From: Cladorrhinum sp. PSN259
Taxonomy: Eukaryota; Ascomycota; Sordariomycetes; Sordariales; Podosporaceae
Length of the DNA: 64,000 nt
Assembly: GCA_033725935.1 (NCBI GenBank)
Contig: MU867097.1
Location: 186,001 to 250,000, forward strand
Direction of reading: 5' to 3'
The notes beneath the pieces were generated by a model that was not told the DNA's origin, did not search any database, and worked only from the letters and a program-made list of their open reading frames with translations. A program made the position numbers and the translations under genes. Within the stretch, counting starts at the first letter, position 1. The number at the start of each line of letters is the position of its first letter. Below, piece after piece: positions 55,220-64,000 of this stretch.

Positions 55220-56272
55220 TCAACCTTCTTTAGCAACCAAATACTTCTTGATCCTCCCCTTGGATCCAACCTCATCCCACCCAACAAGCTTAATCCCAAA
55301 CAACCTCTCAGCATTCCCGTAACAAATCTTTTCCATTCCTTCTCTGTCCACCAGCCCAGACCCTTCCAGCTCCTCCAGAAACTTTTTTCCAACCTCATTG
55401 CTCTGAAACGGATAATCGACAGCATACAGTATCCTTTCTATCTTTGTGTTCCCTTCGCTCAATACACACCTTAGTGGTGCCAAATCCCACACCCCCGAGG
55501 TGGTGATCCACACGTTCTCGTCCCACACTTTTCTGAAATCCCGGTCGAACTCGCCCCATCTCCGACTCAGACTCACAATCCGCTGCAGCGTGAAGGGTAT
55601 CATCTCGCCCATGTGTCCCAGAATAATCTTGAGTTTTGGGTGTCTATCAAACAGACCAGAGGCAAATAACCGCAGAAAGTGCAGTCCCGTCTCCGAGTGC
55701 CAGCCGAACCCGCTCGCTCCGAGGCTCTTGCTCGCGCCCTCGCTAAAGTTGCCTTCGTATAGTGATGATGAAGTAGTGTTTGAAGCAGGCCACGTCGGGT
55801 GCAGGTAGACAGGCACGCCCAGCTCCTCCGCTTTCTGCCAGAACGGCTCGTACCTGTCTGAGTCATAAAACTGCCCATCGTCGGTGTGGTTATCCACCAG
55901 CGCCCCCAGCAGGCCGAGGTGCTTGACCGCGCGCTCGAGTTCCGCCGCCGCCGCGCGGGGTTCCTTCATGGGCAGGACGGCCAATCCATGAAACCTCGTG
56001 ACGTGGGATTTCCATGCCTGAAATAGCTGGTCGTTTGCTCTGATTGAGTATTCGGGAGGGTACGAGCACAGACCGGGGGCGTGGGAGATTACTTGGAGTG
56101 AGATCTTGCCGGCGTCCATATCGGGGATACGAACGGAGGAAGAGAGGTCGGTTAGTTTGGGCAAAAGGGATGGGATGTGGGAGAGCTGTTGGGAGTAGAG
56201 CTTTGATAGCTCTTCTGGCAGGGGGGATGTGAAGAAGTGCTCCTCGAGGGAGATGAGTGGTGGGAGCGGCAT
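55220..56272 (-). CDS. amidohydrolase-2 family protein, decarboxylase-like (2,3-DHBD/ACMSD group)
   Basis: Single-exon TIM-barrel metal enzyme of 350 residues. The N-terminus has the EEHF signature (residues 10-13 in LISLEEHFF), as in 2,3-dihydroxybenzoate, gamma-resorcylate and 5-carboxyuracil decarboxylases. VLPMKEPRAAAAELERAV, GVPVYLHPTWPAS (metal His), LKIILGHMGEMIPF (metal/catalytic His) and LYAVDYPFQSNE (catalytic Asp) follow in family order. These enzymes remove CO2 from aromatic or heteroaromatic acids; the substrate here is unknown. No signal peptide, so cytosolic. The start at 56272 gives MPLPPLISLEEHF, the usual spacing to the signature. It is divergent from the bL36m gene, 408 bp apart. 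Confidence 0.9.
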   Translation of the reverse strand: MPLPPLISLEEHFFTSPLPEELSKLYSQQLSHIPSLLPKLTDLSSSVRIPDMDAGKISLQVISHAPGLCSYPPEYSIRANDQLFQAWKSHVTRFHGLAVLPMKEPRAAAAELERAVKHLGLLGALVDNHTDDGQFYDSDRYEPFWQKAEELGVPVYLHPTWPASNTTSSSLYEGNFSEGASKSLGASGFGWHSETGLHFLRLFASGLFDRHPKLKIILGHMGEMIPFTLQRIVSLSRRWGEFDRDFRKVWDENVWITTSGVWDLAPLRCVLSEGNTKIERILYAVDYPFQSNEVGKKFLEELEGSGLVDREGMEKICYGNAERLFGIKLVGWDEVGSKGRIKKYLVAKEG

Positions 56273-56680
56273 TGTGGTTTGTCAAAGTGGGTGGGGATGG
56301 GATGGGTTTTTGGGGGTTTGTGACGATTCCATGGAGTACTTTGAGGGAATGAAAGTCCAGTTGCACAAAACAAGATCTATGTCAGTTTAAAAGTTGATAT
56401 CCCTTCCTCGCAAATCCCCAGCTCTTGTCCGTGATGATCAACCATCAGGACTTACAAAGGGTTAGGGTTTGTTTCCCTTTTTGTCGTCTTTTCAACCCCA
56501 CCACACGTGACCCACACACCCCGTCTGCAACTGCACACCTCAGTTCTCGACGCCCGGACCATCTCCAATCCTGCCAGTGCAGTGCTGCCGCCGAACCACC
56601 GAACCACCGAACCACCGATCGATCTGGATCTGGATCGCTGCACCCACACAGCAGCTCTCAACCTCAACCCGCACCTCACC
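56273..56680. promoter_or_regulatory. divergent promoter, amidohydrolase / bL36m
   Basis: A 408-bp region shared by two divergent start codons. The bL36m side has a 9-nt tandem unit (CCGAACCAC, about three copies, 56591-56618) followed by GATCTG repeats. No core promoter element is obvious. Confidence 0.5.
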
Positions 56681-57211
56681 ATGCTCGGCCTCTCAATCCT
56701 TGCGCGCGCGCGCATCGCCGCCGCGCGGTCAGCTTCTGTCGCCTCCGTACCAAAGACTCAGTCCCTCTCCTCAGCTATGCGCTCTCTCTCCATCTCCAGA
56801 CCAGCAGTTCAGACCCGTGCGCTGTCAGCGCTCTCGACCCTCTCAAGACCAACGGCTATACAGGCGGCAGGAAGGACTGCAGTTGCTGTTTTCCAGAAGC
56901 AGCAGCAGAGGGGGATGAAGGTTCACAGTTCGGTTAAGAAGAGGTGTGAGCATTGCAAGGTGCGTTACAGCATGGAATCTTGAGGTTCAGGGAAGGTGGG
57001 ATAGCTGGTTCGGGGCGGGATGTGAGCAATTGAGCTGGGGATTGAAACAATGGGGAAGGGTGGCATGAATGGGAAAGCTGAAATAAGCAAACGGAAACCA
57101 TTGCTGACTTACGGAATACAGGTCGTCAGGCGAAAGGCCAACAAGAGACATCGGGGATACATCTACATTATCTGCTCGGCAAATCCAAGACACAAGCAGC
57201 GTCAGGGTTAA
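56681..57211 (+). CDS. mitochondrial ribosomal protein bL36m
   Basis: Large-subunit protein of the mitochondrial ribosome. Two exons, 56681-56959 and 57122-57211, give 122 residues. Residues 1-77 are Arg/Ser/Ala-rich without acidic residues, a mitochondrial presequence plus linker. The conserved bL36 body is MKVHSSVKKRCEHCK then VVRRKANKRHRGYIYI and ICSANPRHKQRQG, with the C-x2-C, C and H zinc ligands all present. The intron (56960-57121, 162 nt) is the longest clean one in the window, with donor GTGCGT and a GCTGAC branch. Splicing is needed: reading through adds a few residues and a stop, losing half the zinc site. It converges on the LYRM2 gene, another mitochondrial protein, 223 bp further on. 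Confidence 0.96.
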
Positions 57212-57434
57212 GAGGTTGGGTTGGGCAAGGGGAGCTGTACGATACACGTAACCGGACTGGAATGGGAGAGACTGGAGACTGGAGAGGTATAAGAGCATAA
57301 GAGCTGGCGGTGGCAGTATTACTGTACGAGACAGAAAGTCGCAAAATATCGGCTGGTCACTGGGAGGAGATATACAATAGACAACACGGGTTGTAGAACA
57401 AGGACGAATAGATGGGGCCAAAGTGGGTTGTGTG

Positions 57435-57808
57435 TTATAAACCGTCAATATACCTCTCCATGCCCTCCCATTCCGTCTTGCCCGTGGAGAGCAGGTAACG
57501 AATATGGCTGATGTCTGTAACGTGTCTGTTTCTTTCGAACTCTTGTCGAGCGAATCGGAGGGTCTCGGCTTTGGTGTTTGGGTCAGATATGCGCCGTGAT
57601 CCTCGGAGGATTGTTCGGTAGAAGGAGAGGACTCGAGCTCGTTGGAGGAACTGGCTAAATCAGAATTGAACTCGCCAGATGAAGCAGATGAGAGACATAC
57701 ATGCTCCAAGCCGAGCGCAGGCTTCTTGAGCTTTGACTGCGAACCGTTGCTGCTGCTGGTCGAATGCGTGCGCAAGAACTGCCGCGCCGGGGAAAGAAAG
57801 AGGCGCAT
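57435..57808 (-). CDS. LYR-motif protein LYRM2-like (mitochondrial)
   Basis: Small complex-1 LYR family protein; relatives bind acyl carrier protein and help assemble respiratory or iron-sulfur complexes in the matrix. Exons 57808-57701 and 57650-57435 give 107 residues. The N-terminus MRLFLSPARQFLRTHSTSS is a typical presequence, followed by LKKPALGLEH. Exon 2 starts FLQRARVLSFYRTILRGSRR, where SFYR stands in for the LYR tripeptide, and continues ETLRFARQEFERNRH, including the conserved F region, then IRYLLSTGKTEWEGMERY. An acceptor CCAG (not the nearer TTAG) keeps the frame. Reading on without splicing gives a long Ser/Thr-rich frame, which is spurious. It is divergent from the Nat4 gene, 334 bp apart. 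Confidence 0.9.
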
Positions 57809-58142
57809 CAATGGCGACTAGAGGGATTTCAAGGGCTCAAAAAGACATTGAACAGATCGAAACAACAGAGTGCGCCGTCGCAATGGCTCGTCAATGGTGA
57901 CCTGGATGTCAAAGTGCTGGAGCGGGAAATTTTCTGGGGGCGCGTGAACTGAACGTCATTGTTCTTTGGGGGACAGACCCCACTGTAACTTGCAGCGCCA
58001 AGGCCTTCCGGAAACATCAGCTTCAAGGGACGCACTCGCGTCTTATGAGAATAATGCTTTTATTGATGTGTTGGTACTTTGGAACTTTTTGCTTTATTTC
58101 TACACCATTTAATATAATCTTTATAGCACCGTTCGCTTCACA
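57809..58142. promoter_or_regulatory. divergent promoter, LYRM2 / Nat4
   Basis: A 334-bp region between two divergent start codons. AT-rich towards the Nat4 side (TTTAATATAATCTTTATAG at about 58107-58125). No other gene fits. Confidence 0.5.
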
Positions 58143-58942
58143 ATGGCCCCTAAACGTCGTCGAGCTCCAACAGACCTAATTGACATCGCCAATGGCAAAA
58201 CAGATGAACAGTTCATAGCTGATTACTTACAGTCCGAGTATGTCACTTACTTACCCCCATGAACCCGCTCCTTCATATCACTGCCAGAAATCACTGAAAA
58301 AATAAAATAAAAAGCTGGATAACAACATGGACGCATCCCAAAACTTCAGAAACCTACACACTCTCATTGATCCAGCCATCCAAACTTTCCGACACAGACT
58401 TGCAAGCGTGTTTCGACCTAATAGCAGAAACCAGCAAACACGACTACGAGAACTCGGCAGGAAAATGGAAACCGGCCCACAAGTTAAAAGAAATGAAATC
58501 GCCGGAACTGCGATACATCCTCGTCAAAGATTTTGCCGGAAAAACGGTAAGAGGGTTTACCTCGCTGATGCCTACGTACGAGGATGGACAGCCCGTTATT
58601 TACTGCTACGAGATCCACTTGAAACCCGAATTACAAGGAAGCGGGTTGGGAAGACTACTGATGGGGATGTTGGTTAAAGTTGCTGAGAGGGTACCGCCGG
58701 TGAAAAAGGTGATGTTGACTTGTTTCTTGGCCAATGAGAGGGGTGTGAGGTTTTACCAGGGGCTTGGGTTCGAGAAGGATGAGATATCGCCTGTGGAGAG
58801 GAGGTTGAGGGGGAATAAAGTTGTCAAGGTTGATTATGTTATTATGAGTCGGGAGGTTGAGAGGAGGAATGAGGAAGAAAAGGAGGAGGAGCAGAAGGAG
58901 GAGGAAGGGAAGATCGAGGAAGAGGCAAATGGAATAGCTTGA
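58143..58942 (+). CDS. N-alpha-acetyltransferase 40 / histone N-acetyltransferase Nat4
   Basis: GNAT enzyme (NatD) that acetylates the N-terminal Ser of histones H4 and H2A. Exons 58143-58237 and 58315-58942 give 240 residues. The N-terminus MAPKRRRAPTDLIDIANGK is basic and may act in nuclear import. DWITTWTHPKT and LSLIQPSKLSDTDLQACF lead into the fold; KEMKSPELRYILV and VIYCYEIHLKPELQGSGLGRLLM hold the acetyl-CoA loop (QGSGLG). VMLTCFLANERGVRFYQGLGFEKDEISP is the conserved second half. After the fold come about 30 residues that are almost all Glu/Lys, an unusually acidic tail. The intron (58238-58314) has a GTATGT donor and joins EYLQSD-WITT type sequence in frame. Family and start are both well supported. 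Confidence 0.94.
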
Positions 58943-59824
58943 GCTGTGTTAGGAGGCTGATGGTTGGATAAATCGACGATATCCTCGGCCAACGAAGTAC
59001 TCGCCTGGCGTACAGTCTGCGGCCACGCAACTCATGACTTGATAGACCATAAGCCGTCTCAGGTGCATACTGTTCAACCTGGAAGAGGCGAGCTGGAGTG
59101 GACTATGGTAGTAGGAAAGAGGGAAAAGTGAGGAAGGAGCGGATGCTGATCAAGATTCAGGGACAGTAACCGCCACAGATGTGTGGGAAGAAGTTATTGA
59201 CACACAAGATGAATTCCCTCATAATCTTTTGTGCTATCTTTAATCCTTTTCCTCCTTTTTCTCTTAGAGTCCATGTCAATAAGAAGCACTACAGACTTGA
59301 TGGCCGCCATGCCAAGCTTCATTCACTCGTCTCGCAGTCGTTGCCTCGTTCGGCAATATATTCCCCATTTCTTCCCGAACAAAAAAACTTTAGTAAAGAC
59401 TTAGGTGTCTTTTAGACAGATTATCATCGCATGATGATTCCATTAAGACGAGACTGTGCTCCAGGGTTCATAGGTTTGCCCAATTAAACATGGGCACTGC
59501 CTCAAGGTTAGCGGGCTTTTCTTTTTAGTGTAGACGAAAAGGGAGGTCTCCCAAGCCCCCCTGTCGGAGAGATGTCCTCATTTCTTGGTGTTTTTTCCTG
59601 GTGTTCATATACGTATAAGTTCAATGGCCTAGCACGGTTGGCCATTTCATCCACCATCATCAACAAATATTATCCAAGACCTGAGTCCTTGACTGGTTGA
59701 TCACATTAGAACATATCAACAACAACATTATCATCGACTTATTTGGCTGGCCCCTTAATTGGCACATATCAACCGCTTTTAACGACCAACGAAAACAACC
59801 ACAAAAGCAAAGCAAAGCAAAAAA
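58943..59824. other. spacer, nothing recognised
   Basis: Between two plus-strand genes. A small plus-strand frame at 59179-59415 has no recognisable content. The last 60 bp form an A-rich leader with AAGCAAAGCAAAGC repeats just before the next start codon. Confidence 0.55.
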
Positions 59825-60772
59825 ATGTCAGAACCAGAAGACCTCCCCTTCTCAACCCGCTACCTCCCTCAACCACCTTCAAAACTCATCCCCAACCAGA
59901 AACACCCCCGGCGTCCCCTCCCTTGGTCCTCGTCAAAGCTTTACTCTGCCCAAAGCCACTTTGGTTCCTACCAAGATCTGTGGCTCGACCGGGGTTACCA
60001 CTTTCCTAGATTCCACCCGGCCAAATCATCCCCTCTCCAATCCTCAGAGCCGGAGGAGGAGGAGGAGGAGCCGAAGGAGAAGGAGGAAATATCCCGCAAA
60101 CAAAATAAAATCCGCCGCACCAAAAGGTTCATTGACCGCGTCAACCTGAACCCGCGCACCGGGCTGTCCAACAACCAGAGGGGCGTAAAGGGCGGGCGGA
60201 GGTTCAAGCCTGCTTACTTGTCTTACTTGAAAGCTGTGGATCGGTACAGGATTCCAAGCAAGTATACGTGCGAGTACTGCGAGAAGAGGAAGAGGGAGAG
60301 TGTAATGGAGGGGGAGCGGGTATACATCCGGGAGGAGGTGAGGGATGGGGTGGAGGAGGTTGTATTATCAGGAGAAGGAGCGGCAGTAGAAGTAGAAACG
60401 GACAATGAGAAATGTGGGGAGGGGGATAAAATTGGGAAAGAAGAAGAAGAGGAAGAAGGATACCCTGCTGGATTTGGGTTCGAGGATTTGCCCGAGATTG
60501 AGGTGGTGATTAGGGTGAAGAAGCAGAAGGGGACGAAAAAAGAAAAAGGGTGGTTGAGGGAGGTCAAAAGCTTGGATGAGTTGAGCAGTAACTGGAGTGT
60601 GGGTAGTAGCAGTTGGGGAGTTTTGGATGACGAGGGGGATTTGGAGAACGTTGATGGGATGCCCCTTTCTTGTCTGCATCACCCGGTGATTGATGAGGAG
60701 GATCATACGAGGAGCGAAGGTGTTGTTACTTCATCGATAGATTCAGAGTGGGAGTTTCTGGGCAGATATTAA
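59825..60772 (+). CDS. uncharacterised acidic protein with one CxxC
   Basis: Single-exon frame of 315 residues that I do not recognise. Residues 1-70 are Pro/Ser-rich. A Glu block (EPEEEEEEPKEKEE) is followed by a strongly basic stretch (KQNKIRRTKRFIDRVNLNP, GGRRFKPAYLSYLKAVDRY). Next comes a single YTCEYCEKRKRES, half of a possible zinc site with no clear partner. The rest is Glu/Gly/Lys-rich and ends SSIDSEWEFLGRY. The charge pattern suggests a nuclear or nucleolar protein, but this is a guess. Support for it being a gene: a good AAAAATGTC start context, 315 codons without a stop, and a coherent hydrophilic composition. No membrane segment or signal peptide. Confidence 0.65.
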   Translation: MSEPEDLPFSTRYLPQPPSKLIPNQKHPRRPLPWSSSKLYSAQSHFGSYQDLWLDRGYHFPRFHPAKSSPLQSSEPEEEEEEPKEKEEISRKQNKIRRTKRFIDRVNLNPRTGLSNNQRGVKGGRRFKPAYLSYLKAVDRYRIPSKYTCEYCEKRKRESVMEGERVYIREEVRDGVEEVVLSGEGAAVEVETDNEKCGEGDKIGKEEEEEEGYPAGFGFEDLPEIEVVIRVKKQKGTKKEKGWLREVKSLDELSSNWSVGSSSWGVLDDEGDLENVDGMPLSCLHHPVIDEEDHTRSEGVVTSSIDSEWEFLGRY

Positions 60773-61663
60773 AAGATATACAGAGTTAAAAAAAAAAAAA
60801 AAAAGCCATAATGTATGCTTGCGAGGTCATTTCACCATCGTCGTTGTATGGAATATTTGATGCTTCATCCCAGATATTAATATGCACAAATAACGCCCTT
60901 TCTCACCAACGAATTCGTTAAGCCCGCGTGGCGCAATGGTTAGCGCGTCAGACTTTTACGGCAAAGTGAAATCTGAATGTTGCGAGTTCGAGTCTCGCCG
61001 TGGGCGAATGAATTGAAGTTAATGAGAACTTCTATTTTTGCCATTTTCGTCCCTCAAAAGTCCATAGTTAAGGTTGATGCGTTTACTGTTTTTGTCAAGG
61101 ACTACTGTGATGGCGTCGTGGGCACGGAATCAATGCTCCCGACCGCAAGTCGTCTAGTGTAATAATCCTTTGAGCGCTGAGGTGAACCGCCGCGACAGCA
61201 ATATTAATTGTCAAGTCTGCATTTCATCACTTTTAGTTTGAATGAGAAAGATCGAGATGATTTCAACTTTCAAGAGTCCTGCAATAAATGTTTACAACCA
61301 ATAACTCATTCTCCTTATAACCACCGACATCATTCGGTTGGGAAACAGCCAAACAAAACCTTTTGTGTCACTTATATTCCGAATTCTTTATGGCGCATGC
61401 CTGGACTCTGATAGGTCGGCAATGCCTTCAACGTCCAAAACAGGGAATTTGAGAACCCAAGCATGACGTCGATCCCGCCACAACCACATGAAGCAGCCAC
61501 ACCTCCTTTGCCAGTTGTGCTCAAAACTGGATTTAGACACGAGCATAAAAGCCACGCCTGTCCCTGAGAGTAGTTTCGTAGGTCACATTCGAGAATAACC
61601 TCTGCATCGCTGCATTACCTTTAAATACTATTGTTTGATTTACACACAACTCAGTCAGCAAAC
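60773..61663. other. spacer carrying tRNA-Lys
   Basis: Between two plus-strand genes. It has an A18 run at about 60787-60804, probably near the 3' end of the upstream transcript, and the tRNA at 60922-61006. No protein-like frame. Confidence 0.6.
60922..61006 (+). tRNA. tRNA-Lys (TTT) with 12-nt intron
   Basis: Starts GCCCGCGTGGCGCAATGGTT. Acceptor arms GCCCGCG and CGTGGGC pair with one G-T; discriminator G. The anticodon arm TCAGA-CTTTTAA-TCTGA is interrupted after position 37 by CGGCAAAGTGAA, giving anticodon TTT. The T-arm is GCGAG-TTCGAGT-CTCGC. Mature part 73 nt. A T5 run about 25 nt downstream may serve as terminator. Confidence 0.95.
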
Positions 61664-62158
61664 ATGGAGTGGACGAAAGACCAATACAACAAGCAATACG
61701 AGAAGTGGGTGCCATGGCTCGAGGACATGTACCTGTATTACTTCACTCGTGACAACAAAGCGAGCTACTCCACTCGAGGTCAGCTTCTTCATCTCCTTCC
61801 GTATCCAAGATTCAGCCAACTGACTTGAACAGAGAACCTCGACAAAACAAAGGTCACGGGCGTCAAACAAGTCGACACTCTCCAAGATGGCGTCCACAAC
61901 CTCGTCGCTGGCCAGGTTGGACAAGATGGTCTCGGCCGGCCGGTGGGAGACTTACTTTCAAAAGAAGGGGCCAACAGGCTTGAGAGGAATGGCAAGGATA
62001 ATGATGGAGGATATCTGCCCAATGCTGGTGGGCCGGTATCGAAGGCAGGCGATAGTGTTATCGGAGGTGTTGCCTCTGGTGCTGGTGCGGTTGGAGAGGG
62101 GATGCAGAACGGAGTGAAGAATGCTGGTGGGTGGTTGGGATTTAACAAGGGAAAGTAA
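61664..62158 (+). CDS. small soluble fungal protein of unknown function
   Basis: Exons 61664-61778 and 61833-62158 give 146 residues. The N-terminal part (YEKWVPWLEDMYLYYFTRDN) is aromatic and charged; then comes TKVTGVKQVDTLQDGVHNLV, and the C-terminal half is Gly-rich (SVIGGVASGAGAVGEGM, NAGGWLGFNKGK) with repeated small-residue helices. I have a sense of related short proteins in many Pezizomycotina, sometimes linked to stress or conidiation, but no named family comes to mind. The intron is 54 nt with a GTCAGC donor and a CTGAC branch followed by TTGAACAG. No signal peptide or cysteine. In-frame joining and a typical intron make it a real gene. Confidence 0.75.
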
Positions 62159-64000
62159 GGCATTTCCCCGCTGGAAGAGATGGGCTGGCAATGAGTGAGG
62201 ATGACTGTAATGAACTAGTGAGAGGAATTAGTGACGGTGACGAGGGATATTGATTTCTTGCTGGAATGGCTTTTGATACCTTGTAATGATTATAATCGAG
62301 TGTGTTACTTTCTACATCGATCCTTGAAATACTGGGCTTCGGAGTACACCATGCCCAATGAAGAGGCAGAGTGTGTGTGGTGTAGGCGTTGCCGCACTTG
62401 TGTTGTTAACGAGGTGCCAACAGTGAGGATGCGCAGGAAGGTAACGTTTAAGGATATGAATACTGGCCTTCGGGGATGGTTCGAGCTGCCAGAAGCAATC
62501 CTCCGGTGGAATAATTCTATACGGCGGTTCCAGTCTTGCCAGAGGAATTGATTTACTCAAATTCCATCACCACATTCCTTGTTATTCAATTACTTCACCG
62601 AAGGTGGGTTCCACAAATTCAGCCCTTCTAGATCCAACAGCTGATTCTCATCACACAGCGACACATTGTCCCATCCATTGAAACTTCAAGTGTCGACCAA
62701 GCTGAATAATCGCATCCCCTCTCCTGCTCGGTGGTCTCGGGCATGAAAACGTACCCGAAGCCAACGTCGTGAGCCGTCTCAGATGTCAAGTGACTGTGAT
62801 TACTGCAAGTGAGCAGTGGAATATCGAACTTGGCGCGGGGCATTCCGAACATGACATTGAAAATGGGAACTGGCGAGATGAGAAGTGGTATCTGAAACCC
62901 AAGACTAACAGAACTCTATTCTTAGTATATCAGACAGAAGGTGCGATTCCCACTTGGGATAGATGGGGGCTCATGGAGGGAAGGTGTGGTTACCATGAAC
63001 GTCCAATCACCTGCATGGCAGCCAATCAACTTCGTCACTCTTTCAATGGTCGCACACAACGTGCCGCTTTCACCCACATGCACCTCGAAAACCTGGGCAG
63101 TTCTCTCTATGGTTTCCCGTCTTTTCCTGCATGACAAATTGACGCTTTCCCCAACATGTAGACACTAAGAATGCACACAGAGTAGGTATTTTACTTGCTC
63201 AGATGTAAGCGAGCAAGCCACGATTCGGCAATTACATCGGGACGACCAGTGGGAGGCTTTCCCCTTAATTTTTACAAATTAACTGCAATACCGGTAGGGC
63301 TCAAGCAGTTCGTTTCGTTTCCCCAGAATCCGGGTAGCCATTCAAGGTCACATCATACCATGTATACCACTATAGGTAGTTGGACTTCCAGGCATATGCA
63401 TGCCACTGACAGTCAGATAAGAATCCCATTCAGGAAGCTCCCTTCAAAATCAAACATTTGATGGACCAAGACACAGGCATCCAGCCAAGAAACACGACGA
63501 ATCAATGGATGCCAATTCCGACCACGGTAACCTCCGCAATCCGACTTGCAGAATCGGATCTTTCTTGTTCCCCCCTTACCTACCCCTCACACGGCAAGTT
63601 CATGTACGCCGTCGGTTCACCTGGACTAGCCTCCCACCCAACTTTCTCATACTTCCCATGTGCCCCTGATCGCCAAGCATCTCGCCATGTGCGTCCAGCT
63701 GCTTAGATCCGGAGCTGACCACGCAGTCATGTCTCCGAGACCGACGTCGCTGAAGCCATTGGGGAGGTTCGGTCCCGGGCTCTACACCACCGGTAGTATT
63801 CCGGTGTGGTCTGGGCGGATTTAACGTTTCATCATCAGGGGGGGAATAGACACTATAAGTCTGGGTGGCTTCAACTTTTCCTAATCGAGAGACAGAAGGT
63901 GTGTATGGTGTGCTTATCAACAAAACTAATGATCATGGGAGCTGTGTGACGGAGTCTTGAATGTTATCGCACTGACAAACCTACTGCTTAAACACATCTA
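62159..64000. other. 1.8 kb gene-free end of window
   Basis: Several open frames occur on both strands (for example 62231-62551 plus, 62922-63137 minus) but none shows a domain, a plausible intron chain or a family pattern. It may hold the flank of a gene right of the window. Confidence 0.5.

Noticed and set aside
56987..57811. A 274-codon minus-strand frame over the LYRM2 locus
   Set aside because: It is the unspliced reading of LYRM2 exon 1 into a Ser/Thr-rich wrong frame; splicing gives the conserved LYR protein instead.
62628..63137. Possible two-exon minus-strand gene at the window end
   Set aside because: The frames look mildly protein-like, but I could not find a donor/acceptor pair giving a coherent product, nor a family match.
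1..64000. Transposons, LTRs, RIP-degraded blocks, CRISPR arrays, dispersed 5S rRNA genes, biosynthetic clusters
   Set aside because: Reading both strands by eye I found no terminal repeats, reverse transcriptase or transposase motifs, no long AT-rich RIP block, no 5S core, and no PKS/NRPS or terpene genes. Computed repeat and covariance searches could still find diverged copies.

Overview
The window is nuclear DNA of a filamentous ascomycete, most likely a Sordariomycete near the Sordariales (Neurospora/Sordaria/Podospora type). The grounds are: short introns of about 50-130 nt with GTAAGT/GTATGT/GTGAGT donors and CTAAC/CTGAC branch sites; intron-containing tRNA-Phe and tRNA-Lys genes; a HET-domain gene; a fungal secreted copper amine oxidase; and proteins of Erv2, PIG-S, Nat4 and Tgl type. 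Genes lie on both strands, have separate promoters and are split by 0.06-3 kb spacers rich in pyrimidine tracts and homopolymers. Nothing bacterial, no CRISPR array and no intact transposon was seen. The genus is inference.

Layout. 1-8.2 kb: a gene-free start, then on the minus strand the proteasome beta-1 subunit (six exons) and an Erv2-type sulfhydryl oxidase, then a 2.6 kb spacer with a broken piece resembling a gamma-glutamylcyclotransferase/AIG2-like gene. 8.2-16 kb: an unrecognised multi-pass membrane protein, a secreted sulfatase and a divergent 14-TM vacuolar-type MFS exporter. 16.9-24 kb: tRNA-Phe, PIG-S of GPI transamidase, a Fat1-type acyl-CoA synthetase and a 1-Cys peroxiredoxin. 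26.4-35 kb: a large kelch/BTB protein resembling Ral2, tRNA-Val, a membrane-anchored DUF3445 haem N-demethylase-like protein and an MFS sugar porter. 36-46 kb: an M24 peptidase-fold protein with a signal peptide and a C-terminal DDEL, two tail-to-tail alpha/beta hydrolases and a Tgl3/4/5-type patatin lipase. 46-54 kb: a secreted DUF1996 protein with a sequencing gap in an intron, a HET-domain gene carrying two single-base frameshifts, and a copper amine oxidase. 54.8-64 kb: tRNA-Asn, an amidohydrolase-2 decarboxylase-like gene, mitochondrial bL36m, LYRM2, the histone acetyltransferase Nat4, an unrecognised acidic protein, tRNA-Lys, and a small soluble fungal protein of unknown role.

Functional themes are mixed, as expected for an ordinary fungal chromosome arm: protein turnover and ER maturation (Pre3, Erv2, PIG-S, the DDEL protein), lipid metabolism (Fat1, Tgl), transport (three MFS/membrane proteins), redox (Prx) and mitochondrial biogenesis (bL36m, LYRM2). 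I see no biosynthetic cluster and no convincing new multi-gene system. The best leads are single-gene oddities: a 15-nt exon carrying the proteasome catalytic Thr, a probable ER-resident M24 protein, the damaged HET gene, the G/C homopolymer intron with the assembly gap, and several uncharacterised proteins.
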